A program made the translations under genes and the position numbers. DNA of 20,644 bases from DATKFM01 sp046154965 (GTDB lineage: Bacteria > Pseudomonadota > Alphaproteobacteria > Dongiales > Dongiaceae), in contig JBJXDY010000053.1 in the NCBI GenBank assembly GCA_046154965.1, positions 1 to 20,644 of the forward strand, written 5' to 3'. Below the pieces are notes generated by a model. The model saw only the letters and a list, made by a program, of their open reading frames with translations. It did not search any database and was not told the DNA's origin. Of the stretch, positions 1-6,925 are shown one piece after another (within the stretch, counting starts at the first letter, position 1; the number at the start of each line of letters is the position of its first letter).

Positions 1-106
1 GCTCCACCGTCCATTCGCGGCCCTGGGGCACCGTCTTTACGCCGAGAACGACGTAGACAACCGCCAGCACCACAAAGAACAGGAATACGCCAAGAATAAC
101 GTCCAT
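1..106 (-). CDS. SPFH/band-7 (stomatin-like) membrane protein, 5' part only
   Basis: The gene begins with ATG at 106 and runs off the left edge, so only 35 residues are visible. They form one N-terminal hydrophobic helix (about residues 3-23) followed by the segment VKTVPQGREWTVE. A short membrane anchor followed by V-P-Q-G-x-x-x-x-V is the usual beginning of bacterial SPFH/band-7 proteins of the QmcA/stomatin type, which oligomerise at the inner membrane and are often paired with an NfeD-like partner. No partner can be checked because the gene is cut. A purine-rich GGGGGACC lies just upstream of the ATG and may serve as ribosome binding site. Family call is good but rests on a short piece. 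Confidence 0.75.
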   Translation of the reverse strand, partial: MDVILGVFLFFVVLAVVYVVLGVKTVPQGREWTVE

Positions 107-233
107 TTTCTGGTCCCCCGACTCCCATTACTGGGAAGGACCCCCGCGGTCCCTCCGCCTGCGCGCCCGTTTCTTACCCGACCATTCTACAAGACTTTGC
201 TGACATCAGCCCATTGCGGGCCGTCATTGTTCT

Positions 234-281
234 TGAAATTCCCAGTGGGCAGGGCGACGTGCAAGGGACGCCAGAATTTCA
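234..281. repeat. Inverted repeat in the AT-rich gap between rmuC and the SPFH gene
   Basis: TGAAATTC (234-241) is matched by its exact complement GAATTTCA (274-281). The stem continues inward with TGG/CCA after a four-base bulge, so about 11 pairs can form around a 22-base loop. No T-run follows on either strand, so it is not a typical intrinsic terminator. The rest of the gap 107-359 holds no credible gene; the part at about 282-350 is clearly AT-rich compared with the genes around it and probably contains promoter DNA for the SPFH gene, but I could not pick a convincing -35/-10 pair. Confidence 0.35.
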
Positions 282-359
282 TGTTACAATAAACTTTATT
301 TCAGTTATTTTTGATTATGTGGCAACGTTAATATGAACTCATTTATGGTTAATGAACGC

Positions 360-1505
360 TTACTGCAACATCTGCCGTGGCTCCGGTCCTGGCGCGGCCT
401 CGACCGCCGCCACGTCCGCCGCCGCCGGTTCGCCAAGCTGCAGCTCCTCCATCCGCTCGGCGCGCTTGCCGATCTTCTCCGTGGAGATGCGCACCTGCCG
501 CACATCGTCGGTCGCCTGTTCGAAATGCTTCTGCAGCTTGGCCACCCGGTCATCCAGCCGCTGGATGTCGTCGGTCAGCGCATGCATCTCGCGGCGGATC
601 AGATGGGCCTGCTCGCGGAGGCGTACGTCTTTCAGCACCGCCCGCACGGTCGTCAGCGTCGCCATCAGCGTCGTGGGCGAGACGATCCACACCCGCCGGC
701 GAAAGGATTCTTCCACCAGGTTGGCGAAGTTCGCATGCAGTTCGGCATAAACAGCCTCGCTCGGCAGGAACATCAGCGCGGAATCGGCGGTCTCGCCCGG
801 CCGGATGTATTTCTCCGAAATCGCCAGAATATGGGCGCGAATGGCGGCCGAGAACAGCCGCCGTGCCTGCACCGCCGCCACCTCGTCCTTGGCTTCCCGC
901 AGCGCGCGGTAGCTTTCCAGCGGGAATTTCGCGTCAAGCGCGATCGGCCCCGGCGGATTGGGCAGCAGCAGCAGGCAATCCACCCGCTGCCCCCCATCCA
1001 TCGTGGCCTGAAAGCTATAGGCCGAGGGCGGCAGCGCGCCCTGCACCAGGTCCTGCATCTGGATTTCACCGAAGGCGCCGCGTGCCTGCTTGTTGGCCAG
1101 GATGTCCTGCAGCCCCACCACCTGGGACGACAGCTCCGTAATGTTCTTCTGCGCCGCGTCGATCACGGCTAGCCGTTCCCGCAGGTCGGCCAGCGACTTG
1201 GTTGCTTCGGTGGTCTGCTGCTGCAGCTTATCGCCCACCCGCTGGCCAAGCGCGGTGAGGCGCTCCTCGATGCCCTTGATCAAGGCCCGCTCCTGGGTCT
1301 GCAGCCGCTCGGCCAGCGACGACTGGCTGGCCGCCTGGCTGCCCGCCATCTGCGCCAGCCGGCCCTGCAGCTCCGCCAGCGAGTCGGCCAGATGGTCCTG
1401 GCGCGGCCGCCGCAGGATCAGCACCAGCGCCACCACCAGCAGCGCTCCGGCAATGGCCAGCGCGGCCAGAATCTGCGGATCGGACAGCAGGCGCGGATCG
1501 AGCAT
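360..1505 (-). CDS. rmuC: RmuC family protein (DNA recombination/inversion limiting)
   Basis: A 381-residue RmuC homologue. Residues 11-31 form one N-terminal membrane helix, followed by a long charged, glutamine-rich coiled coil (about 35-130) and the nuclease-like RmuC core. Core signatures seen are GAFGE (143-147), R-V-D-C-L-L-L-L-P (174-182) and LDAKFPLESY (190-199). These match the conserved G-x-x-G-E, D-x-x-x-x-x-P and D-x-K-F-P-L-x-x-Y positions of the family, which has a PD-(D/E)xK-like fold. In E. coli RmuC restrains inversions at short inverted repeats; the biochemical role is not settled. The start ATG at 1505 has GGGAG at good distance. It is transcribed divergently from def, an arrangement common in Alphaproteobacteria. 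The C-terminal tail is Pro/Ala rich and probably unstructured. Confidence 0.93.
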   Translation of the reverse strand: MLDPRLLSDPQILAALAIAGALLVVALVLILRRPRQDHLADSLAELQGRLAQMAGSQAASQSSLAERLQTQERALIKGIEERLTALGQRVGDKLQQQTTEATKSLADLRERLAVIDAAQKNITELSSQVVGLQDILANKQARGAFGEIQMQDLVQGALPPSAYSFQATMDGGQRVDCLLLLPNPPGPIALDAKFPLESYRALREAKDEVAAVQARRLFSAAIRAHILAISEKYIRPGETADSALMFLPSEAVYAELHANFANLVEESFRRRVWIVSPTTLMATLTTVRAVLKDVRLREQAHLIRREMHALTDDIQRLDDRVAKLQKHFEQATDDVRQVRISTEKIGKRAERMEELQLGEPAAADVAAVEAAPGPEPRQMLQ

Positions 1506-1585
1506 GGCGTTCTCCCGGGCGAACTCCCAACTCGTAGAGTGATTCGGCCTTGCAAGAAACGGGGGCGGGCCGGCATGGCCGGCCG

Positions 1586-1614
1586 TTGACGGCGCCCGGT
1601 CCGCGCCATACCTA
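1586..1614 (+). promoter_or_regulatory. Possible promoter of def
   Basis: TTGACG (1586-1591), a 17-base spacer and a poor -10 TACCTA (1609-1614) precede the def start by 24 bases. The -35 matches the sigma-70 consensus at 5 of 6 positions but the -10 is weak. A perfect 7-bp hairpin GGCCGGC-ATG-GCCGGCC (1568-1584) ends just before the -35. Confidence 0.35.
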
Positions 1615-1638
1615 AAGGCGGAAGGAAATCAACCGCCT

Positions 1639-2178
1639 ATGGCCCAATTGGACATCATCATCGCGCCCGATCCGCGCCTCAAGGAGAAGGCCAAGCCGGT
1701 CGCCGCCGTCGATGCCGGTGTGCGCAAGCTGATGGCCGACATGCTGGAGACGATGTACGCCGCACCTGGCATCGGCCTTGCCGCACCGCAGGTCGGCGCG
1801 CTGAAGCGCGTCATCGTCCTCGATGCCGCCAGGGAGGGTCACACGCCCGAGCCCTACAAGATGGCCAACCCCGAGCTGATTTGGGTCTCCGACGACGACA
1901 TCGTCTATAATGAAGGCTGCCTATCGCTGCCAGACCACTATGCCGACGTCGCCCGCCCGGCGGCGATCAAGGTGCGATATCTGGACGAGCAGAACGAGAT
2001 CCGCGAATTGGATGCCGAGGGCGTGCTCGCCGTCTGCATCCAGCATGAGATGGACCATCTCGACGGCATCCTCTTCGTCGACCACATCTCCGCGCTCAAG
2101 CGCAACATGATCCTGCGCAAGCTTCTGAAGGCGAAAAAGACCGGCACGGTCGCGCGCGACAAGGAGCACGTGCTGTAG
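1639..2178 (+). CDS. def: Peptide deformylase
   Basis: A 179-residue peptide deformylase, the metalloenzyme that removes the formyl group from the first methionine of new proteins. All three family motifs are intact: GIGLAAPQVG (44-53), EGCLSLP (92-98) with the metal ligand Cys94, and HEMDH (136-140) with ligands His136 and His140 and catalytic Glu137. Length is normal for the family. ATG at 1639 is preceded by the strong GGAAGGAAA. It is followed on the same strand by fmt, whose product adds the formyl group that Def removes, but 558 bases separate the two genes, so fmt may have its own promoter. Confidence 0.97.
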   Translation: MAQLDIIIAPDPRLKEKAKPVAAVDAGVRKLMADMLETMYAAPGIGLAAPQVGALKRVIVLDAAREGHTPEPYKMANPELIWVSDDDIVYNEGCLSLPDHYADVARPAAIKVRYLDEQNEIRELDAEGVLAVCIQHEMDHLDGILFVDHISALKRNMILRKLLKAKKTGTVARDKEHVL

Positions 2179-2238
2179 CGCGGGAGGACTTTCCGGTTTG
2201 TGCCGCAAGACCGAATGTTCCGTTTCCGCTGCCGGCCA

Positions 2239-2267
2239 TTGACAAGTAACGCATTTTACATTATATT
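2239..2267 (+). promoter_or_regulatory. Near-consensus sigma-70 promoter
   Basis: TTGACA (2239-2244, perfect), a 17-base spacer and TATATT (2262-2267, 5 of 6) in an AT-rich patch. It is the best promoter by eye in the window. The expected transcript start is near 2274, about 460 bases before fmt, so it drives either a long fmt leader or a separate RNA. Confidence 0.6.
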
Positions 2268-2273
2268 TTACGT

Positions 2274-2590
2274 ATTCATCGCCGACTTCTGAGAGGCCTG
2301 GCGCCATGCGCCGCTCTGGCCGTCCCGGTAGCCGTGCCCGACGGGGCGGCGCGCGGCGGCAGTCGCGGCTCAGCGGCGGGGCACCCCTGAATGTCAAGCG
2401 GCAAAGGCTCTACATGACACGTTTTGCCATCAATTCGTCGGCCGCATTGCCGGCCGCCGCGGCCGCTCCACGGTGCGGACGGAGCTCCGGCCATGCACTT
2501 CCGCCATGCGGCACCGCCTGCGGCCGGGCGGAATTGATGTATTCAGCATATATACAGGCCGGCCATCCGGCCGTTGGGTTGTTTTGCAGA
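2274..2590 (+). ncRNA. Candidate small RNA or long fmt leader
   Basis: Boundaries are inferred only from the promoter at 2239-2267 and the hairpin with T-rich tail at 2557-2588, giving a possible transcript of roughly 310 nt. The interior is GC-rich with several inverted repeats. No known RNA family was recognised, and no open frame in it looks like a real protein. Confidence 0.2.
2557..2588 (+). terminator. Weak terminator-like hairpin before fmt
   Basis: GGCCGG (2557-2562), loop CCAT and CCGGCC (2567-2572) form a perfect 6-bp GC stem. It is followed by GTTGGGTTGTTTTG, T-rich but interrupted by G residues. It could end a transcript from the promoter at 2239 or act as attenuator ahead of fmt. 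Confidence 0.3.
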
Positions 2591-2736
2591 ATTTCTCGCG
2601 TGGCCCGAAAAATTCCTTACGCTCAACCGCTTGGCCGGCCGCCGCGGAGAAAACAACCCTCGGCCGCCGGGTGCCTCGCCCTTGCGGCGGCCCGGTCGCG
2701 GTCTATTCTCCGCCGCCGCTCACCTGGGAAAGACCG

Positions 2737-3681
2737 ATGACCCGCCTCCGCCTCGCCTTCATGGGCACGCCCGACTTCGCGGTGCCCTGCCTTGACGCGC
2801 TCGCGGCCGCAGGCCTCGGGATCGCCGCGGTCTACACCCAGCCGCCGCGCCAGGCCGGCCGGGGCAAGAAGCCGCGGCCATCGCCGGTGCAGGCCGCGGC
2901 GGAGCGGCAGGGCCTCGAAATCCGCACGCCGCTATCGCTGAAGGATGCCGGCGAGCAGGCCGCCTTCGCGGCACTCAACCTCGATGCCGCCGTGGTCGTC
3001 GCCTATGGCCTGCTGCTGCCGAAGCCGGTGCTGGCCGCGCCGCGGCTCGGCTGCCTCAACATCCACGCCTCGCTGCTGCCGCGCTGGCGGGGTGCGGCGC
3101 CGATTCAGCGGGCGATCATGGCGGGCGATAAAGAGACCGGTGTCACCATCATGCAGATGGATGAAGGGTTGGATACCGGGCCGATACTGCTGCGCGAGGC
3201 CATCGCCATCGCCGGGGACGAAACCGCCGGCACGCTCCATGACCGGCTGGCGGCCCTGGGCGCGCGGCTGATCGTGCAGGCGTTGGACGGTTTGGCGGCC
3301 GGCATGCTGACAGCGACTCCGCAGCCGGCCGGCGCCGCCGTCTACGCTGCCAAGCTCACCCGCGCCGACGAGATCATCGACTGGCGCAGGAGCGCCGATG
3401 AAATCGGCCGGAAAGTGCGCGCGCTCTGCCCGGTGCCCGGCGCTTGGTTTACCGCCAAGGGCGAGCGCATCAAGCTACTCGCGGCGCTGGCGGTCGATGG
3501 CCGCGGCGAGCCCGGTGCGATCCTCGACGATCGGCTCACCATCGCCTGCGGCAGCGGCGCGCTGCGGCCGCTGCAGTTGCAGCGCGCCGGCCGCGGCCCG
3601 GTGCCCGCGGCGGACTTCCTGCGCGGCTTCGTGCTGGCGCCGGGCACGCGCCTATCGCTGCCGGCCAAGTCGGCGACATGA
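2737..3681 (+). CDS. fmt: Methionyl-tRNA formyltransferase
   Basis: A 314-residue Fmt, which formylates initiator Met-tRNA with 10-formyl-tetrahydrofolate. The protein opens with the typical FMGTPDFAVP (8-17). The catalytic trio falls at Asn108, His110 and Asp146, in LNIHASLLPRWRGAAPIQ (107-124) and GVTIMQMDEGLDTGPI (135-150). The C-terminal tRNA-binding domain follows from about residue 205. ATG at 2737 was chosen over an in-frame upstream start at 2473 because the first residues match the family N-terminus and the extra 88 residues are low-complexity; GGGAAAG lies just upstream. The stop overlaps the truA start as ATGA, so the two are translationally coupled. Confidence 0.97.
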   Translation: MTRLRLAFMGTPDFAVPCLDALAAAGLGIAAVYTQPPRQAGRGKKPRPSPVQAAAERQGLEIRTPLSLKDAGEQAAFAALNLDAAVVVAYGLLLPKPVLAAPRLGCLNIHASLLPRWRGAAPIQRAIMAGDKETGVTIMQMDEGLDTGPILLREAIAIAGDETAGTLHDRLAALGARLIVQALDGLAAGMLTATPQPAGAAVYAAKLTRADEIIDWRRSADEIGRKVRALCPVPGAWFTAKGERIKLLAALAVDGRGEPGAILDDRLTIACGSGALRPLQLQRAGRGPVPAADFLRGFVLAPGTRLSLPAKSAT

Positions 3682-4415
3682 CCCGCTACAAGCTCACGCT
3701 GGAATATGACGGCGGCGGCTTCGTCGGCTGGCAGCGCCAGGATAACGGGCCTTCCATTCAAGAAGCCCTGGAGAAAGCCGTGCTGGCGTTCTGCGGCGAG
3801 ACGGCGACCAGCTTCGCCGCCGGCCGCACCGATGCGGGCGTTCATGCCCTGGGGCAGGTGGCCCATGTGGATCTCGCCAAGGACTCCAACGCCGACACCG
3901 TGCGCGACGCCCTGAACTTCCACTTGAAGCCGGCGCCCATCGCCGTGCTGAAGGCCGAGGCGGTGGGCGACGATTTCCATGCGCGCTTCTCCGCCAAGGC
4001 GCGACTCTACCGCTACCGCATCGTCAACCGCCGGCCGCCGCTGGCACTGGACCGCGGCCGAGCCTGGCTGGTTTGGAACGAGCTGGATGCTGCGGCCATG
4101 CATGACGCGGCGCAGGCGCTGGTGGGCCACCATGATTTCACCAGCTTCCGCGCGACCCTCTGCCAGGCGAAATCGCCGATGAAAACGCTTGATGTGCTGG
4201 AAGTGCGCCGCGTAGGCGAGGAGATTTCGGTGCATGCGCGGGCGCAATCGTTTCTTCATCATCAGGTCCGCAACATGGTGGGCACGCTGAAGCTGGTGGG
4301 CGAGGGGAAGTGGACGAGGGCCGACGTCGCCGCCGCGCTGGCCGCCCGTAACCGCAGCGCCGCCGGCCCGACCGCACCGCCGGAGGGGCTTTATCTCGCG
4401 GAGGTTTGGTATTGA
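3678..4415 (+). CDS. truA: tRNA pseudouridine(38-40) synthase
   Basis: A 245-residue TruA, which converts uridines 38-40 of the anticodon arm to pseudouridine. Seen are the opening YKLTLEYDGGGFVGWQRQ (4-21), the catalytic loop GRTDAGVHA (49-57) with nucleophile Asp52, HARFSAKARLYRYRI (101-115), FRATLCQAKSP (158-168) and the C-terminal FLHHQVRNMVG (192-202). Length is usual. The start is fixed by the ATGA overlap with fmt; a longer in-frame extension back to 3444 lies inside fmt and is not real. It ends in TGATG, sharing one base with the lepB start. Confidence 0.96.
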   Translation: MTRYKLTLEYDGGGFVGWQRQDNGPSIQEALEKAVLAFCGETATSFAAGRTDAGVHALGQVAHVDLAKDSNADTVRDALNFHLKPAPIAVLKAEAVGDDFHARFSAKARLYRYRIVNRRPPLALDRGRAWLVWNELDAAAMHDAAQALVGHHDFTSFRATLCQAKSPMKTLDVLEVRRVGEEISVHARAQSFLHHQVRNMVGTLKLVGEGKWTRADVAAALAARNRSAAGPTAPPEGLYLAEVWY

Positions 4416-5098
4416 TGGCCCAGGCACAGCAGCATGGAATGCCAAAATGGGGCGTGTTCGGGCTGTCCGTCTTGGCCATCATCGGTGCGCTCTTTGCGCT
4501 GGCGATCGTTTTCCGCGTTTCCGGCTTCCTGGGCGGGCCTGGCTACGATCTCTACGGCATTCCTTCGCGTTCGATGGCGCCGGCGCTTCGCCAGGGCGAC
4601 TACATGTTCGCGCTGACGAACGTCTATGGCAGCGAATTGCCGCGACGCGGCGAGATCGTCGTCTTCAAGCACCCCGGCGACCGCAAGACCGACTACGACA
4701 AGCGCGTCATCGGCCTGCCCGGCGACCGCGTGCAATACCGCGACGGCCGGCTCTATCTCAATGGCGCGCTGGTGGAACGAGAACCGCTCTCGGCGGCCGA
4801 GGTCGAGGCGCTGAACTATCCCAATGAGTATGGCGTGCCGTTTTTCTACTGGGAAAGACTGCCCAACGGCGCGCGCTATGTGATCGCCGAAGACAGCGAT
4901 GACGGACAGCTCGACAATTCAGATGAGATCATCGTGCCATCAGATTCTCTGTTCACGCTCGGCGACAACAGGGACAACTCCGCCGACAGCCGCGTTGGGG
5001 GATTCGTGCCGCGCGACCTCCTGCGGGCCAGGCCGCTATACATCTACTGGTCACGCGACCGCAGCCGCATCGGCATGGCCTTGCAGCCGGAGAACTGA
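4415..5098 (+). CDS. lepB: Signal peptidase I
   Basis: A 227-residue type I signal peptidase of the inner membrane, which cuts signal peptides from exported proteins. Residues 14-33 form the single membrane anchor. The catalytic serine is Ser53 in IPSRSMAP (49-56), the general-base lysine is Lys96 in YDKRVIGLPGD (94-104), and box E is GDNRDNSADSR (183-193). The ATG at 4415 overlaps the truA stop (TGATG) with GCGGAGG ten bases before it; a TTG at 4406 in the same frame is less likely. In many Alphaproteobacteria lepB sits with rnc and era, so this truA-linked copy may be a second signal peptidase; that cannot be tested here. Confidence 0.94.
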   Translation: MAQAQQHGMPKWGVFGLSVLAIIGALFALAIVFRVSGFLGGPGYDLYGIPSRSMAPALRQGDYMFALTNVYGSELPRRGEIVVFKHPGDRKTDYDKRVIGLPGDRVQYRDGRLYLNGALVEREPLSAAEVEALNYPNEYGVPFFYWERLPNGARYVIAEDSDDGQLDNSDEIIVPSDSLFTLGDNRDNSADSRVGGFVPRDLLRARPLYIYWSRDRSRIGMALQPEN

Positions 5099-5139
5099 GG
5101 CGATGGAAGGAAAAGCGCTTCGATGTTGGCAATGAAGGA

Positions 5140-5171
5140 CGATCGGCTGGCGCATTCTCCAGCGACGATCG
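5140..5171. terminator. Hairpin between convergent lepB and membrane-protein genes
   Basis: CGATCG+GCTGG (5140-5150) pairs with CCAGC (5159-5163) and CGATCG (5166-5171) across a two-base bulge, giving an 11-bp stem with an 8-base loop. It lies in the 87-base gap between two converging genes, the expected place for a bidirectional terminator, but there is no T-run on either side. Confidence 0.4.
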
Positions 5172-5185
5172 CAATGCCGTTCTGC

Positions 5186-5752
5186 CTACAATGTCAGCGC
5201 CAGAGCCTGGCCCTGCTCCAGTGCCAGGGAGACGGCAAGGTCGGCGATCACGAAAATCGCGGCGGTATGATTCTCCAGCCGCAAGAACGAACGTGAGATG
5301 TAGAAGAGATAGACGAAGTAAACAGCGATGCTGATCAAGGCGATCAGGCCGCCGATGGCGTCCATGCCGCCTTCGAATGCCGCCCAGACGGCGATGGCGA
5401 AAGGCAGATGGATCAACTGGAACCAGTTATAGACAGTGATGAAGGACGGCATCGCCTCGCTGCGTTTGATCCAACGGCCGATTTCGAGGGCGACGACAGG
5501 CACGGCGAACCACCCTATGAGGTAGATCAAGTATCGCACCAAAAGGTATCGGAACTCCGATGTGTCGGGATAAGTCTCGCTCAGATTGTCAGGCAGATTC
5601 AGCATTACGATCGGCGCCACCAGCATCATGGCGAAGAAGGAGCGCCAGGTGCCGGAGATGGATTTGTCGAAATAGCCCACGTAACTCGCGTCGAAGCGAA
5701 AGAGCCTGGCCAGCCCCCTCACCGCCCGCACCAGATCGATCAGCAGCTGCAT
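5186..5752 (-). CDS. Conserved-looking multi-pass membrane protein, function unknown
   Basis: A 188-residue protein I do not recognise. It begins with a basic amphipathic stretch (residues 1-35) and has about five hydrophobic segments, near 38-54, 67-90, 105-125, 130-152 and 162-182, so it should be an inner membrane protein; the overall pattern recalls small Yip1-like proteins but no diagnostic motif was seen. Its ATG overlaps the dapE stop as TGATG, so it is translated together with dapE and ends the dapD-dapE transcription unit. The coupling implies co-expression with lysine/cell-wall precursor genes but does not reveal a job. Confidence 0.8.
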   Translation of the reverse strand: MQLLIDLVRAVRGLARLFRFDASYVGYFDKSISGTWRSFFAMMLVAPIVMLNLPDNLSETYPDTSEFRYLLVRYLIYLIGWFAVPVVALEIGRWIKRSEAMPSFITVYNWFQLIHLPFAIAVWAAFEGGMDAIGGLIALISIAVYFVYLFYISRSFLRLENHTAAIFVIADLAVSLALEQGQALALTL

Positions 5753-6924
5753 CAGCGCGGCTGGGCGAAATAGCCGTCGAGCACGGCCTCGTAGATCGCG
5801 GTCAGCGCCTGCAGGTCGCTCACGGGCACGCCCTCATCCACCTTGTGCATGGTCTGACCGGTGAGGCCGAACTCGGCGACCGGGCAGTAATCCTTGATGA
5901 AGCGGGCGTCGGAGGTGCCGCCGGTGGTGCTGAGCTCGGGCTTCAGGCCGGTGACCTTCTCGACGGCGCGGGCCATGATCTGCGACAGCGGCCCGGGCGG
6001 CGTCAGGAAGGCCTCGCCGCTGACCTGCACGGCCAGATCGAAACGCCCGCCGGCCGCAGCGAACTCGCGGCGCAACCATTCTTCCAAACTCTTGCCCGTA
6101 TGCCTGTCGTTGAACCGGATATTGAACACCGCGCGCGCCTCCGCGGGGATCACGTTGCTCGCGCTGTTGCCGACATCGATCGAGGTCACCTGCAGGGTCG
6201 AGGGCTGGAAATGCGCCGTGCCCTCGTCCAGCGGCCGCGCGGTGACGCGCGTCAGCATGGCCAGCAGGTGATGAATGGGATTGTCGGCAAGGTGTGGATA
6301 GGCGCTGTGGCCCTGGATGCCATGGACGCTGAGCTTGCCGGTCAGGCTGCCACGGCGGCCGATCTTGATCATCTCCCCCAGCTTCGACGGATTGGTCGGC
6401 TCGCCCACCAGGCAGGCGTCCAGCCTCTCTCCGCGTTTCGCCAGCCATTGCAGCATCGGCTTGGTGCCGTTGATCGCCGGGCCTTCCTCATCGCCCGTGA
6501 TGAGCAGGCTGATGGCGCCGGGCATGCCGTCCTTGTGCCTCGCGGCAAAGCGCGACGCGGCGGCGATGAAGCAGGCGATGGCGCCCTTCATGTCGGCGGC
6601 GCCGCGGCCGGTGACCATGCCGTCCTTCAAGTCACCGCCGAAGGGATCGCCGGTCCATTGCGCCGCTTCGCCCACCGGCACCACGTCGCTATGGCCGGCG
6701 AAGCAGAAGTTCGGACCTTCGGCGCGGCCGATGCGGGCATAGAGGTTGGTGACGTCGGGCGTGTCCGGCGCCTTGAAAGTCTGGCGGTGACACTTGAACC
6801 CTAGCGCCTCCAGCCGCGACTGCAGCAGCGCGATTGCGCCGCCTTCCGCCGGGGTGACGCTGGGACAGCGGATCAGCGCGCGGGTCAGCTCGACGGGATC
6901 GACAGGGGGTTCGTTGGCGGCCAA
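5752..6924 (-). CDS. dapE: Succinyl-diaminopimelate desuccinylase
   Basis: A 390-residue DapE, the zinc M20-family enzyme that removes succinate from N-succinyl-LL-diaminopimelate in lysine and peptidoglycan precursor synthesis. Metal and catalytic motifs are intact: FAGHSDVVPVG (75-85, His78 and Asp80), GRGAADMKGA (107-116, Asp111), TGDEEGPA (143-150, Glu146/Glu147) and GEPT (174-177), then NIRFNDRHTGK in the lid domain and TTGGTSDARF near the end. The start is a TTG at 6924, just past the dapD stop, with GCGGGA upstream; the frame is open further but that DNA is dapD. No ATG or GTG fits the N-terminus better. The stop overlaps the next gene. Confidence 0.95.
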   Translation of the reverse strand: MAANEPPVDPVELTRALIRCPSVTPAEGGAIALLQSRLEALGFKCHRQTFKAPDTPDVTNLYARIGRAEGPNFCFAGHSDVVPVGEAAQWTGDPFGGDLKDGMVTGRGAADMKGAIACFIAAASRFAARHKDGMPGAISLLITGDEEGPAINGTKPMLQWLAKRGERLDACLVGEPTNPSKLGEMIKIGRRGSLTGKLSVHGIQGHSAYPHLADNPIHHLLAMLTRVTARPLDEGTAHFQPSTLQVTSIDVGNSASNVIPAEARAVFNIRFNDRHTGKSLEEWLRREFAAAGGRFDLAVQVSGEAFLTPPGPLSQIMARAVEKVTGLKPELSTTGGTSDARFIKDYCPVAEFGLTGQTMHKVDEGVPVSDLQALTAIYEAVLDGYFAQPR

Positions 6925-6925
6925 T

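Larger units (their letters stand above)
2179..2736. other. Long def-fmt intergenic region without a convincing gene
   Basis: These 558 bases separate two genes that are normally close together. The region contains a near-consensus sigma-70 promoter (2239-2267), a short inverted repeat GGCAAA/TTTGCC around 2400-2430, and a GC hairpin followed by T-rich sequence (2557-2588). Plus-strand open frames exist (2306-2740, and an upstream in-frame extension of fmt from 2473), but their predicted proteins are Arg/Pro/Ala-rich low-complexity strings with no family resemblance. I saw no tRNA, tmRNA tag or RNase P signature. Confidence 0.6.

Noticed and set aside
2473..2736. 88-residue N-terminal extension of Fmt
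   Set aside because: The family N-terminus is complete from ATG 2737, and the extension passes through the GC hairpin and has no conserved character.
2306..2740. 144-codon plus-strand frame before fmt
   Set aside because: Low-complexity Arg/Pro/Ala protein, no motif, overlaps the fmt start; kept only as part of an intergenic region that may hold an RNA.
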